A DNA stretch of 31,955 bases from the IMG/VR virus record IMGVR_UViG_3300024520_000324, positions 1 to 31,955 of that record; one strand, 5' to 3'. Origin of the DNA: a virus. A program made the position numbers and the translations under genes. Under the pieces are notes generated by a model. The model made no database searches. It worked only from the letters and a program-made list of their open reading frames with translations, and had not been told where the DNA came from. Each line of letters starts with the position of its first letter. Position 1 is the first letter of the stretch. Of the stretch, positions 7,482 to 14,545 are shown one piece after another.

Positions 7482-7885
7482 TGAGCGTCCTCCACCTCGA
7501 CCCAGATCCGGTACGAGACGGCGCCGGCCGCGTCGTCTGGGGGGCCTTGCTGCGCCGCGACGACCTCCACCCTGGACATCCCACCGAGCTCCACGATCGT
7601 CTCCCATTTCCCGCCCGCGAGCAACATGGTGGTCACCCCTGTACCCTCCATGAGCGCGGCGGTCTCGAGATACGGCGTCTCGGCATCACCGGTCGCGCTC
7701 GCACGCTCGACCAGCCTGTAGGACCCGTCCCGCACGCCGCCCGCCGATGCCGGGAGCTTGGCAGCTGTGGACCCCGCGGCGTCGGAGTAGAAATTCACGC
7801 CTACCTTGGTGTACTCCCGGAGCACGAACGGCCCCGGGTCCCATGGCGTGTCCGCCTCGATTAGGATTGGCTCGGAGATGCGCAC
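7478..7885 (-). CDS. Hypothetical tail-appendage protein (135 aa)
   Basis: This is a 135-residue beta-rich protein without a recognised family: N-terminal MRISEPILIEADTPWDPGPF, a middle with LLAGGKWETIVELGG and a C-terminal YRIWVEVEDAQ strand. It heads the short distal fibre unit (7885 down to 5911) and overlaps the fibre gene by four bases, so it may be a fibre-attachment or adhesin-associated protein. The GTG start has no ribosome site; instead a TGGTAGACT -10-like element ends 6 bases upstream, suggesting a leaderless transcript that starts here after the inserted + strand gene. Confidence 0.6.
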   Translation of the reverse strand: MRISEPILIEADTPWDPGPFVLREYTKVGVNFYSDAAGSTAAKLPASAGGVRDGSYRLVERASATGDAETPYLETAALMEGTGVTTMLLAGGKWETIVELGGMSRVEVVAAQQGPPDDAAGAVSYRIWVEVEDAQ

Positions 7886-7888
7886 GCG

Positions 7889-7900
7889 GGTAGTCTACCA
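7889..7900 (-). promoter_or_regulatory. Extended -10-like element overlapping an 11-bp palindrome
   Basis: On the minus strand TGGTAGACT (plus 7892-7900) ends 6 bases before GTG 7885. The plus-strand sequence GGTAGTCTACC at 7889-7899 is a palindrome around one central base, so a regulator could bind exactly over the -10. Confidence 0.35.
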
Positions 7901-7943
7901 CGCCGGCGCGCGGGCGTTTGCGCACCCTGAACGCGTGCGCCGG

Positions 7944-7972
7944 TTGCGTGGGCGCGGGGTTGGCGGGACACT
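7944..7972 (+). promoter_or_regulatory. Candidate promoter for the antisense lipoprotein gene
   Basis: TTGCGT at 7944-7949, a 17-base spacer and GACACT at 7967-7972, six bases before ATG 7979. The hexamers are weak matches (3 of 6 each), but spacing and distance to the start agree with the other unit-leading genes of this window. Confidence 0.25.
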
Positions 7973-7978
7973 TCGCAC

Positions 7979-8383
7979 ATGCGCATCACCCTCGCCCTCG
8001 CCTGCCTGCTCACCCTTGCCGCGTGCGACGCCCCCGCGCATGATACCGTGTGCCACGACGACGGGCGATGCTGGTCCTACGCCGCCGGTTGGGGCGACTG
8101 GGCACAGTCCTCTGAGGGCGCGGGGATCAGCGAGGGCGTCGAAGCCGGCACCCTCAGCCCCGTTGGCGGCGGGTGCTACGCCATCGACGGTGGGGGCCGC
8201 GTGTGCGAGGTCGAGGTCGACGGCGTGCCCTTGATCGGGCGACCGGTGGCCGAGCTCGAGCTTGAGCCGTCCGAGTGTGGCGGTGCTGGCCCTTGGACTG
8301 TCCACTCCGCGGTGGTCGGCGGCGAGCTTGAGAACTGCTTTGGGGTCCTCGCTGGGTTGGCGATCCGCCTCCTGGACTACTGA
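7979..8383 (+). CDS. Cysteine-rich lipoprotein, moron-like (134 aa)
   Basis: A + strand gene inside the minus-strand tail block. The product has a lipoprotein signal (MRITLALACLLTLAAC) with lipidated Cys16 and Asp at +2, a residue that in enterobacteria retains lipoproteins in the inner membrane. Six further Cys (25, 31, 66, 76, 100, 120) suggest up to three disulfides. No family is recognised. It has its own candidate promoter, ends overlapping the convergent appendage gene by 7 bases, and interrupts an otherwise continuous operon. Such independent single genes (morons) often change the host envelope; phage lipoproteins such as T5 Llp block receptors and exclude superinfection. That role is inference from architecture only. 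Confidence 0.7.
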   Translation: MRITLALACLLTLAACDAPAHDTVCHDDGRCWSYAAGWGDWAQSSEGAGISEGVEAGTLSPVGGGCYAIDGGGRVCEVEVDGVPLIGRPVAELELEPSECGGAGPWTVHSAVVGGELENCFGVLAGLAIRLLDY

Positions 8384-9666
8384 GCCGGAACGATCACTAG
8401 CGTCGCCTCTTCGATGTCGACGGTGCTAGCGCCCGCGGTGGCCACCACGCGAAAACGGCGCTCCGTCGTGTCTACGCCGATAACAAACCGTGAGAACGTG
8501 ACGAGGGTCTGAGCGGTCCCCACGTTTGGCTCCGTGAACCCATTGCCGAGGTTTGACCAGGTCGACACGCCGTCGTCCTGCTCTACCTGGAACGACACCG
8601 ACCCCGCGGCCGTGCGTGTCGCATACAGCGTCACCGTCACCATGAGGGTCACCGGTGCGTCTTGGCGCTTGGTGGTCTGGAGTGTCGTGTTGGGCGAACT
8701 CGCCCCCGTGGCGCTTTCCTGTGACTGGTAGACACGCAGCCCGGGAGCCTTGATCCGATCACCGTTGTGATAGAGTAGATCCCCGTTTGAGCTGCGCCCA
8801 TACTGGCCAACCGTGGCCGGCGTGAATGCCGAGAGATCCCCTCCCTTTGACAGGTTTAGGGTCTCTTGCGCCGTGACGGTGCCGGGGATGATGATTGAAT
8901 CGCCAGCCGCGTCGCCGAGAGTCACGTCACCGTTGGCGGTGAGCGTCTGGCCAGCCGAGACCGTCAGCCCGCCGTCGAAGGCGGCGTCCTCTGCGAACGT
9001 CGCCGTACCAGTCACGGTGACGGCGTTCGCCGCGGTCCCGCCAAGGGTGGGCAGCTCGATCACGGCCTTGCGGATCCCGATCCCCGAGGAGGTCGTTCCG
9101 AGACACGGAAACGGGGCCACTCCGCTTATGAGCGTCGCCGAGTCCAGCTGGGTGCCATCTGTGACCAGGAGCCAGATCGCCACATAGCCCGCGGTGGGCG
9201 TGGGGGCAGGGTCTCCGTTGCCTACCACTTGCAACTCGTAGGCCCCGGCCTCGTTTAGGTTTAGGTAGGTGTCGCGCAAGGCCGTCAGGGTCTCGGGCGA
9301 TCCTACGGGGGCCTTGATCTCGAGGACGATCCCGCCGGTGTCGTCATCGTCGACCACTACGCGCGTGGGCGTAAGAGTGATGTTTAGGGTACCCCCGGCC
9401 ACATTGAATGTGCCCGCGCTGAGAATGCACGTCGACAGGAACCCCTCATCACCCAAGACCATACGGTTCATGGTCGAGCGACTCACGCGGCCGCTCTTTT
9501 GAGCGTTGAAATTCACCGTGGCGGCGGCGAGCACCTGCGCGACCAGGCCCGCGCCTTCTTCGGCGGGGGTGGCGATCGTGCCCGCCCCCTCTGCCCAGGT
9601 CTCCTGGTCTTGGGATCCGTCGCCGTCGACGGGTACTGCGGTGGGTGCGGTGACTTGAAATCCCAT
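8377..9666 (-). CDS. Tail appendage or fibre protein (429 aa)
   Basis: This beta-rich structural protein follows the distal tail gene. Residues about 1-200 hold short strands and a VTDGTQLDSA region; about 205-270 read as repetitive GTATFAEDAAFDGGLTVSAG and LTANGDVTLGDAAGD strands typical of fibre shafts; the C-terminal part (from about 300) is a compact beta domain. An AAGGA lies close to the ATG. It is last in the main baseplate series before the + strand lipoprotein gene. No enzymatic motif or chaperone domain is visible. The final strand VDIEEATLVIVPAQ is similar in style to the end of the 6162-7481 fibre, so the two may share a C-terminal fold. Confidence 0.6.
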   Translation of the reverse strand: MGFQVTAPTAVPVDGDGSQDQETWAEGAGTIATPAEEGAGLVAQVLAAATVNFNAQKSGRVSRSTMNRMVLGDEGFLSTCILSAGTFNVAGGTLNITLTPTRVVVDDDDTGGIVLEIKAPVGSPETLTALRDTYLNLNEAGAYELQVVGNGDPAPTPTAGYVAIWLLVTDGTQLDSATLISGVAPFPCLGTTSSGIGIRKAVIELPTLGGTAANAVTVTGTATFAEDAAFDGGLTVSAGQTLTANGDVTLGDAAGDSIIIPGTVTAQETLNLSKGGDLSAFTPATVGQYGRSSNGDLLYHNGDRIKAPGLRVYQSQESATGASSPNTTLQTTKRQDAPVTLMVTVTLYATRTAAGSVSFQVEQDDGVSTWSNLGNGFTEPNVGTAQTLVTFSRFVIGVDTTERRFRVVATAGASTVDIEEATLVIVPAQ

Positions 9667-9673
9667 GATGTCC

Positions 9674-10249
9674 TTAGACGATCTCAGCGAGTATGTCGGG
9701 GCCGTCGAGCACGCTCGTGTCGAGCACGAAGGTATCGGCCTTGGCTACGGTAGAGTAGAGCATGTAGAAGCCGATCCCCTTGGGTCGGCCCCACTCCATG
9801 ACGTCGCGGTAGGTCAACGCCTCGTCGGCCGTGATCGCGTAGAAAACGACCACGTAGGCCGCGGGCGCAGCCTGTAACATTTCCCAGGTCTGCCCCACTT
9901 GCGCGAGCCCATCCGCGAGGGCGGCGGTGCGACCTGGAGTCCTGTATGCGCCGGCAACCCCGTCGATCGCCACGACTGCCGAGCGGTAGCGGTCGTCGGA
10001 CCAGCCGTCTGGGCGCAGCAGGTAGTCCGAGGCGAGCGCATCGAGGTGGACGCCGAGCGCAGTCGACACCGACTTACACCGCCACCGCACCTGCCAACTA
10101 GAGTCCAGGATCTCCTGACCCGCGGCGGTGTAGACCGCGCGCCAAGAGTTGGTCTCGACGTCGTTCGCCAGCGGCGGGCGGATCAGCTGGTACCAGCGCA
10201 GATCGAGGTCGATCGGGTTGCTGCCGTAGGTGGGGTCAACGAAGGCCAT
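9674..10249 (-). CDS. Distal tail/baseplate protein, DUF2612 or gpI-like (191 aa)
   Basis: The protein directly follows baseplate J, the position of Mu gp48/P2 gpI-type or DUF2612 proteins that link the baseplate to the fibres. Sequence features agree: an N-terminal helical part with LRPDGWSDDRYRSAVVAIDG at about 79-98, followed by a helix (ALADGLAQVG) and beta strands (AAYVVVFYAITADE), then a C-terminal segment with GRPKGIGFYMLYS. A GGAG ribosome site lies 7 bases before ATG 10249. The family name is by resemblance only. Confidence 0.6.
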   Translation of the reverse strand: MAFVDPTYGSNPIDLDLRWYQLIRPPLANDVETNSWRAVYTAAGQEILDSSWQVRWRCKSVSTALGVHLDALASDYLLRPDGWSDDRYRSAVVAIDGVAGAYRTPGRTAALADGLAQVGQTWEMLQAAPAAYVVVFYAITADEALTYRDVMEWGRPKGIGFYMLYSTVAKADTFVLDTSVLDGPDILAEIV

Positions 10250-10252
10250 GGG

Positions 10253-11470
10253 TCACGCTCCGATGACGTCGATGTCCGCGAGCGCGACGGTGAATTGTTC
10301 GCGGGTGTCCGGCGTCAGGGTCCCGTCGGTCAGCGGTGGGTCTGCGAGGCCGAGGAGCACCTGAACGTCGTCCATGCCGGCGATCCCAGCGTTGTCCTTG
10401 GTGTAGCAACCCACCTTGAACGAGCTCGTAGACTGGCCCCCTGCGATCGTGTCGAAGTGGGCGTCTACGGCGGCCTTGATCGCGTTGGTTCGAGCTGTGA
10501 CCGCGTCGGTGCTGGTGTCCGTGGGGTAGGTCTGACCTTTGACGATCGTGACCTCGACGTGAACCGGCACGAGGGCGATGCGAGAGAATCGCTCGGTGTA
10601 GGTCCCGCCCACGTAGTCCGCGTCAGCCACGGCAACGGACGTGTTGCCCATCGTGTTTACGCCCTTCGCGCGGGAGGCTTCGGTCGCGGTCCCGTGGATG
10701 GCCGCGGCGATCTCAGCGTCGACGCCTCCAACCACGAGATACTCCACCCAGTGCGTGGAGCCGAACACCGGGTCGGAGAAGCCCCACGGCCACTCATTCA
10801 AACTGACGCTGGTCACGCCTGTGAGCCGAGCGATCGCGCTGAGGGTGGAATCTCCGAGGCTTGCGCGGTAGCGGTCGCGGTACTGGGCATCGGTCTCGGT
10901 GAGACGCCCCGGGGTCGCGTCGAGCACGTTGGGGCCGACCGATGCCCATCCGGTGATCGCGTTGACGATCCCCCACGGCGAAGATGCGATCGCAGTCTTT
11001 GGCCCGTCCTCGGAGTAGGAACAGGTCCCGTTGATCTGCCCGCCGCCGGGGATCACGATCGGCGCGTCGAGGGTCCACAGCTTGAGCTCGGTTCCCAGCC
11101 TCACAGCCGTGCCGGCGGGTATGTTGATGTTCGGACCGGCGTCGGCAAAGAACGGCAGCACGACCGACGATGCGGCCGCGAGGACCTTCGCGCCGATCTT
11201 GTCCACGAGCAGGTTCTCAAGCGCCGCCCCGCCGGGGACGCCGTTGGTGCCGGGTGCGCCATTGATGAAGCTCGCCTCATACGCGCCCTGTTGGTCGTCC
11301 CAAAGGTCCACGAACTCCGCCGCCATGGTGCGCAGTATGTCGGCTGGCGGGCCGTTCTCCACGTCGACGAACGCGGTGGTCTCCCCGGCGTAGCTCGCCT
11401 GCATGTCGGCGAGCTCGACCGGGTAGGTGACGGCGTTCCAGCCGGTGACGGTGTCATATCCTTTGGCCAT
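10253..11470 (-). CDS. Baseplate J-like wedge protein (405 aa)
   Basis: This matches the baseplate J family (Mu gp47, P2 gpJ), which forms the wedges around the hub. The diagnostic order is visible: an N-terminal helical region with an AAEFVDLWDDQQGAYEASF helix, beta strands IPAGTAVRLGTELKLWTLD, the linker RLTETDAQYRDRYRASLGDS at about 206-225, then SAIARLTGVTSVSLNEW, and VVGGVDAEIAAAIHGTATEASRAKGVNT, followed by strands resembling PVHVEVTIVKG. Usual length for the family is 300-400 residues. It lies between gp25-like and distal tail genes, the normal order. Confidence 0.85.
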   Translation of the reverse strand: MAKGYDTVTGWNAVTYPVELADMQASYAGETTAFVDVENGPPADILRTMAAEFVDLWDDQQGAYEASFINGAPGTNGVPGGAALENLLVDKIGAKVLAAASSVVLPFFADAGPNINIPAGTAVRLGTELKLWTLDAPIVIPGGGQINGTCSYSEDGPKTAIASSPWGIVNAITGWASVGPNVLDATPGRLTETDAQYRDRYRASLGDSTLSAIARLTGVTSVSLNEWPWGFSDPVFGSTHWVEYLVVGGVDAEIAAAIHGTATEASRAKGVNTMGNTSVAVADADYVGGTYTERFSRIALVPVHVEVTIVKGQTYPTDTSTDAVTARTNAIKAAVDAHFDTIAGGQSTSSFKVGCYTKDNAGIAGMDDVQVLLGLADPPLTDGTLTPDTREQFTVALADIDVIGA

Positions 11471-11476
11471 GGGTGC

Positions 11477-11842
11477 TCAGATCGTGGCGCCGACGGTGAT
11501 GGACGCGCTCGTGATGGTAACGAAGGTCGCCGAGATCGAGACCTCGAGGCCGTTAGCGCTCGTGGTGACCTCGGCCTCGGTCACGTCGACGACGCGCGGG
11601 TGGTCGAGCACGAGCTCGATGACCAGTTGCTCGCGCTCGATGTCGGTCGTGGTGGGCAGCAGCAGCCGCTCGTGGTCGAGGCCGTCGCTGGTCCTGAGCA
11701 GCATGGTGCCCAGGTCCGTAGCCAGCGAGAGGTACACCTGCACGCGCGTCGCCTCGTCCTCGCTGGTCGTGTAGGTCGGCGGGGCGATCACGGTGCCAGC
11801 CGTGGCGCCGCTCGTGACCATGTCCCAGGTGAGGCCCGCCAT
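11477..11842 (-). CDS. gp25-like baseplate wedge protein (121 aa)
   Basis: The protein is about the size of gp25/GPW lysozyme-like wedge proteins and lies immediately upstream of baseplate J, their constant neighbour. It contains the typical DLGTMLLRTSDGLDHERLLL region followed by a helix (DIEREQLVIELVLDHPRVVD) and strands at the end (LEVSISATFVTITSASI). In contractile tails this subunit joins the sheath to the baseplate and starts sheath assembly. A GGGG stretch precedes the ATG. The sequence match is moderate. Confidence 0.7.
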   Translation of the reverse strand: MAGLTWDMVTSGATAGTVIAPPTYTTSEDEATRVQVYLSLATDLGTMLLRTSDGLDHERLLLPTTTDIEREQLVIELVLDHPRVVDVTEAEVTTSANGLEVSISATFVTITSASITVGATI

Positions 11843-11849
11843 GAGTCCC

Positions 11850-12893
11850 CTATACCACGCCCGCGATCAGCAGCGCGTCGAGCTTGGCGTCGGTCTGGGC
11901 GCCGCTGTAGGTGTCGAAGGGCGTGGAGCTCTCGTCCACGCGGTAGGAGGTCTGGATGGTCTCGGTGCTCACGTCGAGGGGGCGGCCGGGGAGGACCTCG
12001 GTGTTTGCCGTGGTGCTGACCTCGAGCTTGTCGCCGCCCACGCGCTTGGGCTGGCCCACGATGTTGCCGAGCTCGCTCGACAGGATGATCGGCGGGAAGC
12101 CTGGGATAACGCTGTTGTCATCGAGCACGATGAATTCCCCGGCTTGGATGGTCCAGCGAAGGTCCAGCGACGTCATGAGCTGGCGGATCTGGGGAGCCGC
12201 GGGGCCGCTCGAATTGCGCCCGCCGCCGATCGTCGACTTGGCGCCAGGGTACTTGGCCGCGAGGGCCTGCACGATCTGCGCGTCGAGGTTGTTGGCATCG
12301 GCTCCGAGGCCCAGCGAGTTGATCAAGTCCGCGAGGATGTCCGCGATCCTCGTGCCGGGCTCGTACGCCTTGCCGCGGTAGGCAGCGGCGCCGCCCCCGG
12401 CCTGCTGCACGACCTCCCCAGCTCCGAGGGCCTGGCCCCCGTCGAGGGCGAGCATGGTGACGATCTGGTCCTGCCCGCTCGTGACCACGGTGGGGCCGCT
12501 GGCGATCTGCCCCACGAAAGCCTGCGAGAGAGCGGCGATGATCGCGGGTCGGCTCAGGTCTTGGCTGTCGGCATACCCATAGGACAGCTCGACGTTGACC
12601 AGCCCGAAGCCCGCGGACGTGGTCTCAAATGGCGCGGTGCTCGCCCCTTTGGCCATGAGCTCAGCGCGCTCGGCCGGGGTCCAGTCGTGGCGCACGCTGA
12701 CTTTGCCGGTGATGTCCTGGACGGTCTCGGGCGCGAGGTTGTAGATCTCCAGGGCGAGCTCGTTCGGGTCCTCTTTCAGCGAGAACGTCGCCTTGCCCTT
12801 CATCCGCGGGCTGGTCCCGTCGGGCCCGAGCGAGTCCCACGACCCGGCCTCGTTCGTGATGACCGCGCGCGCGACGAAGACGGCCTCACCCAC
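11850..12893 (-). CDS. Baseplate hub protein (347 aa)
   Basis: GTG 12893 overlaps the plug gene by eight bases; upstream extension to 12947 lies inside that gene. The product begins with strands then LEIYNLAPETVQDITGKVSV (about 47-66) and YGYADSQDLSRPAIIAALSQ followed by FVGQIASG, the pattern of phage hub proteins (gp27/gpD/XkdQ class) that form the ring to which the spike attaches. A helical insert with AAAYRGKAYEPGTRIADIL and two beta domains follow. The hub guides the tape and DNA through the baseplate. It sits between plug and gp25-like genes, consistent with the role. Confidence 0.7.
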   Translation of the reverse strand: MGEAVFVARAVITNEAGSWDSLGPDGTSPRMKGKATFSLKEDPNELALEIYNLAPETVQDITGKVSVRHDWTPAERAELMAKGASTAPFETTSAGFGLVNVELSYGYADSQDLSRPAIIAALSQAFVGQIASGPTVVTSGQDQIVTMLALDGGQALGAGEVVQQAGGGAAAYRGKAYEPGTRIADILADLINSLGLGADANNLDAQIVQALAAKYPGAKSTIGGGRNSSGPAAPQIRQLMTSLDLRWTIQAGEFIVLDDNSVIPGFPPIILSSELGNIVGQPKRVGGDKLEVSTTANTEVLPGRPLDVSTETIQTSYRVDESSTPFDTYSGAQTDAKLDALLIAGVV

Positions 12894-13245
12894 TGTCCGC
12901 CTCGACGTCTGCGCGTGGCGAGTAGACCAGCCGCACAGGACTCTCACGAGCGAGGTCGTCGCGCCCCGGGTCGTTGCCCTGCCCCGTGGAGTCCCAGGCC
13001 TTCATGCGGCCGAAGCCGTCCCCGGGAAACTCGGCGCCGCCGTAGGGGGCAAGCATGTCCTCGCCGTGGCGCACGACCAGGCCAGCCCGCATGAGCACGC
13101 CCGAGGCATCGTACAGGTTGACGCCCCACCTGGACTCGCCCTCGTTCCAGATGGCCTCGATGCTGTAGAAACGGCCGTCGAGCTTGGTCCGGGCTCGCGG
13201 CCACCCTCGAGGGCCCTTGGCTAGGTTGACGTATTCGAGCGCCAT
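12886..13245 (-). CDS. Baseplate plug protein, DUF6983-like (119 aa)
   Basis: A small beta protein with the features of the baseplate plug family found next to hub proteins: strand FYSIEAIWNEGESRWGVNLY, then ASGVLMRAGLVVRHGEDML, and a later FPGDGFGRMKAWDSTG segment. A GGAG lies upstream of ATG 13245, which overlaps the previous stop by one base; the C-terminus overlaps the hub start. In related phages it sits inside the hub lumen. The call rests on pattern and neighbourhood. Confidence 0.6.
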   Translation of the reverse strand: MALEYVNLAKGPRGWPRARTKLDGRFYSIEAIWNEGESRWGVNLYDASGVLMRAGLVVRHGEDMLAPYGGAEFPGDGFGRMKAWDSTGQGNDPGRDDLARESPVRLVYSPRADVEADSG

Positions 13246-13799
13246 CAGACCGGTACTCCTGCGCTTGCGGGGACGGCCGATGTGCTCTGCGTGCCGTTGT
13301 CAACGACCCCGTCGAGGCCATCGCCGAGGCTGGGGTCCATCTCGGTGTCGACCCCGGTGAACTGCGCTTGGTGCTCCGCGCGCTCGCCCAAGGTGATGGT
13401 GGCGCGCCAAGCTCCCTTCTCGAGCGGGTTCACCACGGGGGCGATCTCGTCGACCACCCAGACCGAGCGGCCACCAGGAGCCGTCCAGAACCGCGCGCCG
13501 TCGAAGAAGTCCACGGCCTCACCGCTCGCCTGGAGGGCCTCGAAACGCTGGCGAGTTTTCTCCGCGTGGTTGTTTTCCCAGACCTTGAACGCGACCGCGA
13601 AGGGCATGCTGGCCACGTCCGAGATCAGGATCGTCACCGAGAGTGAGAACGGCACGCGCTGACGGTGGACGCCGATCGGCGCGCCCGACTCGATCGCGGT
13701 CGAGGTCCTGTCGTATCGGCGAGGAGCTGCGATCGCCTCGATGACGTCGATGTGCACGTCTCCGATGCGGCCGGGGCTCCCTGTCGAGACAAAGTCCAT
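13245..13799 (-). CDS. Dit-like distal tail protein (184 aa)
   Basis: The N-terminal domain shows the Dit-like pattern: an opening with DRTSTAIESGAPIGVHRQRV, strands FSLSVTILISDVASMPF, the helical WENNHAEKTRQRFEALQASG, then VDFFDGARFWTAPGGRSVWV and EIAPVVNPLEKGAWRATITL (about 95-140). Dit-like proteins are the ring at the tube-baseplate junction. The last about 40 residues are flexible and Gly/Ser/Asp-rich. It sits between the spike and plug genes. Confidence 0.65.
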   Translation of the reverse strand: MDFVSTGSPGRIGDVHIDVIEAIAAPRRYDRTSTAIESGAPIGVHRQRVPFSLSVTILISDVASMPFAVAFKVWENNHAEKTRQRFEALQASGEAVDFFDGARFWTAPGGRSVWVVDEIAPVVNPLEKGAWRATITLGERAEHQAQFTGVDTEMDPSLGDGLDGVVDNGTQSTSAVPASAGVPV

Positions 13800-14545
13800 C
13801 ACGCCCCCTTCGCTATCTGCGAGGCTATCGCACTTTTGGCGCCGTTCCAGGCGGTCTGGGCGGTAGCTGCCCCGGTGAATGCCGGGCTGGCCCCGGCTGC
13901 CACGAGCGCGGTCAGCATCGCATCGATGGCCGTGATCAGTGGATCGTTGAGCGCGAGCGTCGCCACCCCGCCCACGTTGACGGACTGGCCCGACTCTGGC
14001 GTGAGGGTAATCTCGCCGGCCGCCGATAGCGTGATCGTGGCAACACTCACGCCAGATTTGGTCAGGGTGACGGCGCCGTCCGTGCCTCCGACCCGCATGC
14101 ACTCGCCCTCGGGCCCGGTCATCACCCAGTCATCGCCGGGGTCGGCGGGTGCCCCGGTGGGCGCCGTGATGCTCACCGGGAGCACGACAGCGTTGGAGAC
14201 GTCGTGGGGCAGCTGCTCGTGGTGAGCCTCGCCGACCGCCCGGTTGGCTCGCCAGAGTTCGGGGTTGCGGTCGCACACGAGCGCGAGCCCCTCGTCTCCG
14301 GCGACCAGCGGCCACACCTGCGAGAAGCCTCCGCCCGCGGGATACAGGACGGGCGCGCTCGGCACGGTCCCATCGGCCGTGTCCTCGGCGGCGACCTTGC
14401 GGCCGATGCCGGGCGCGAAGTCGACGTCACGCTCGCGGTCAGCAGCTCGGGCGACCTTGTCGACGGTGCCCGGGACAACGGCGCGCATGTTGGCGAGGCC
14501 ATCGGCGATCAGGTCGAGGACGGCGTCTGAGTATGGGTCGCTCAC
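13799..14545 (-). CDS. Membrane-puncturing baseplate spike, Gp138/gpV type (248 aa)
   Basis: An N-terminal OB-like domain (residues about 20-130) matches the Gp138 N-terminal family: VPGTVDKVARAADRERDVDF, then PVLYPAGGGFSQVWPLVAGD and GLALVCDRNPELWR. The middle (about 140-195) is a beta-stranded shaft (MRVGGTDGAVTLTKSGVSVA and ITLTPESGQSVNVGG), as in gpV/gp5-type spikes. The C-terminal 50 residues are Ala-rich and helical, so the tip differs from the common metal-binding apex. The spike at the tail tip pierces the outer membrane on contraction. Confidence 0.75.
   Translation of the reverse strand: MSDPYSDAVLDLIADGLANMRAVVPGTVDKVARAADRERDVDFAPGIGRKVAAEDTADGTVPSAPVLYPAGGGFSQVWPLVAGDEGLALVCDRNPELWRANRAVGEAHHEQLPHDVSNAVVLPVSITAPTGAPADPGDDWVMTGPEGECMRVGGTDGAVTLTKSGVSVATITLSAAGEITLTPESGQSVNVGGVATLALNDPLITAIDAMLTALVAAGASPAFTGAATAQTAWNGAKSAIASQIAKGA

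Noticed and set aside
6162-7607. Longer start (7607) for the fibre gene
   Set aside because: The extra 42 residues overlap the upstream gene and are Arg/Gly low-complexity; GTG 7481 with a GTGA overlap fits the operon better.
9899-12019. 706-residue open frame on the plus strand
   Set aside because: It lies antisense to the baseplate J, gp25-like and distal tail genes, which have clear family features. It is an artefact of high G/C third positions, with Arg/Gly/Val-rich sequence and no domain.
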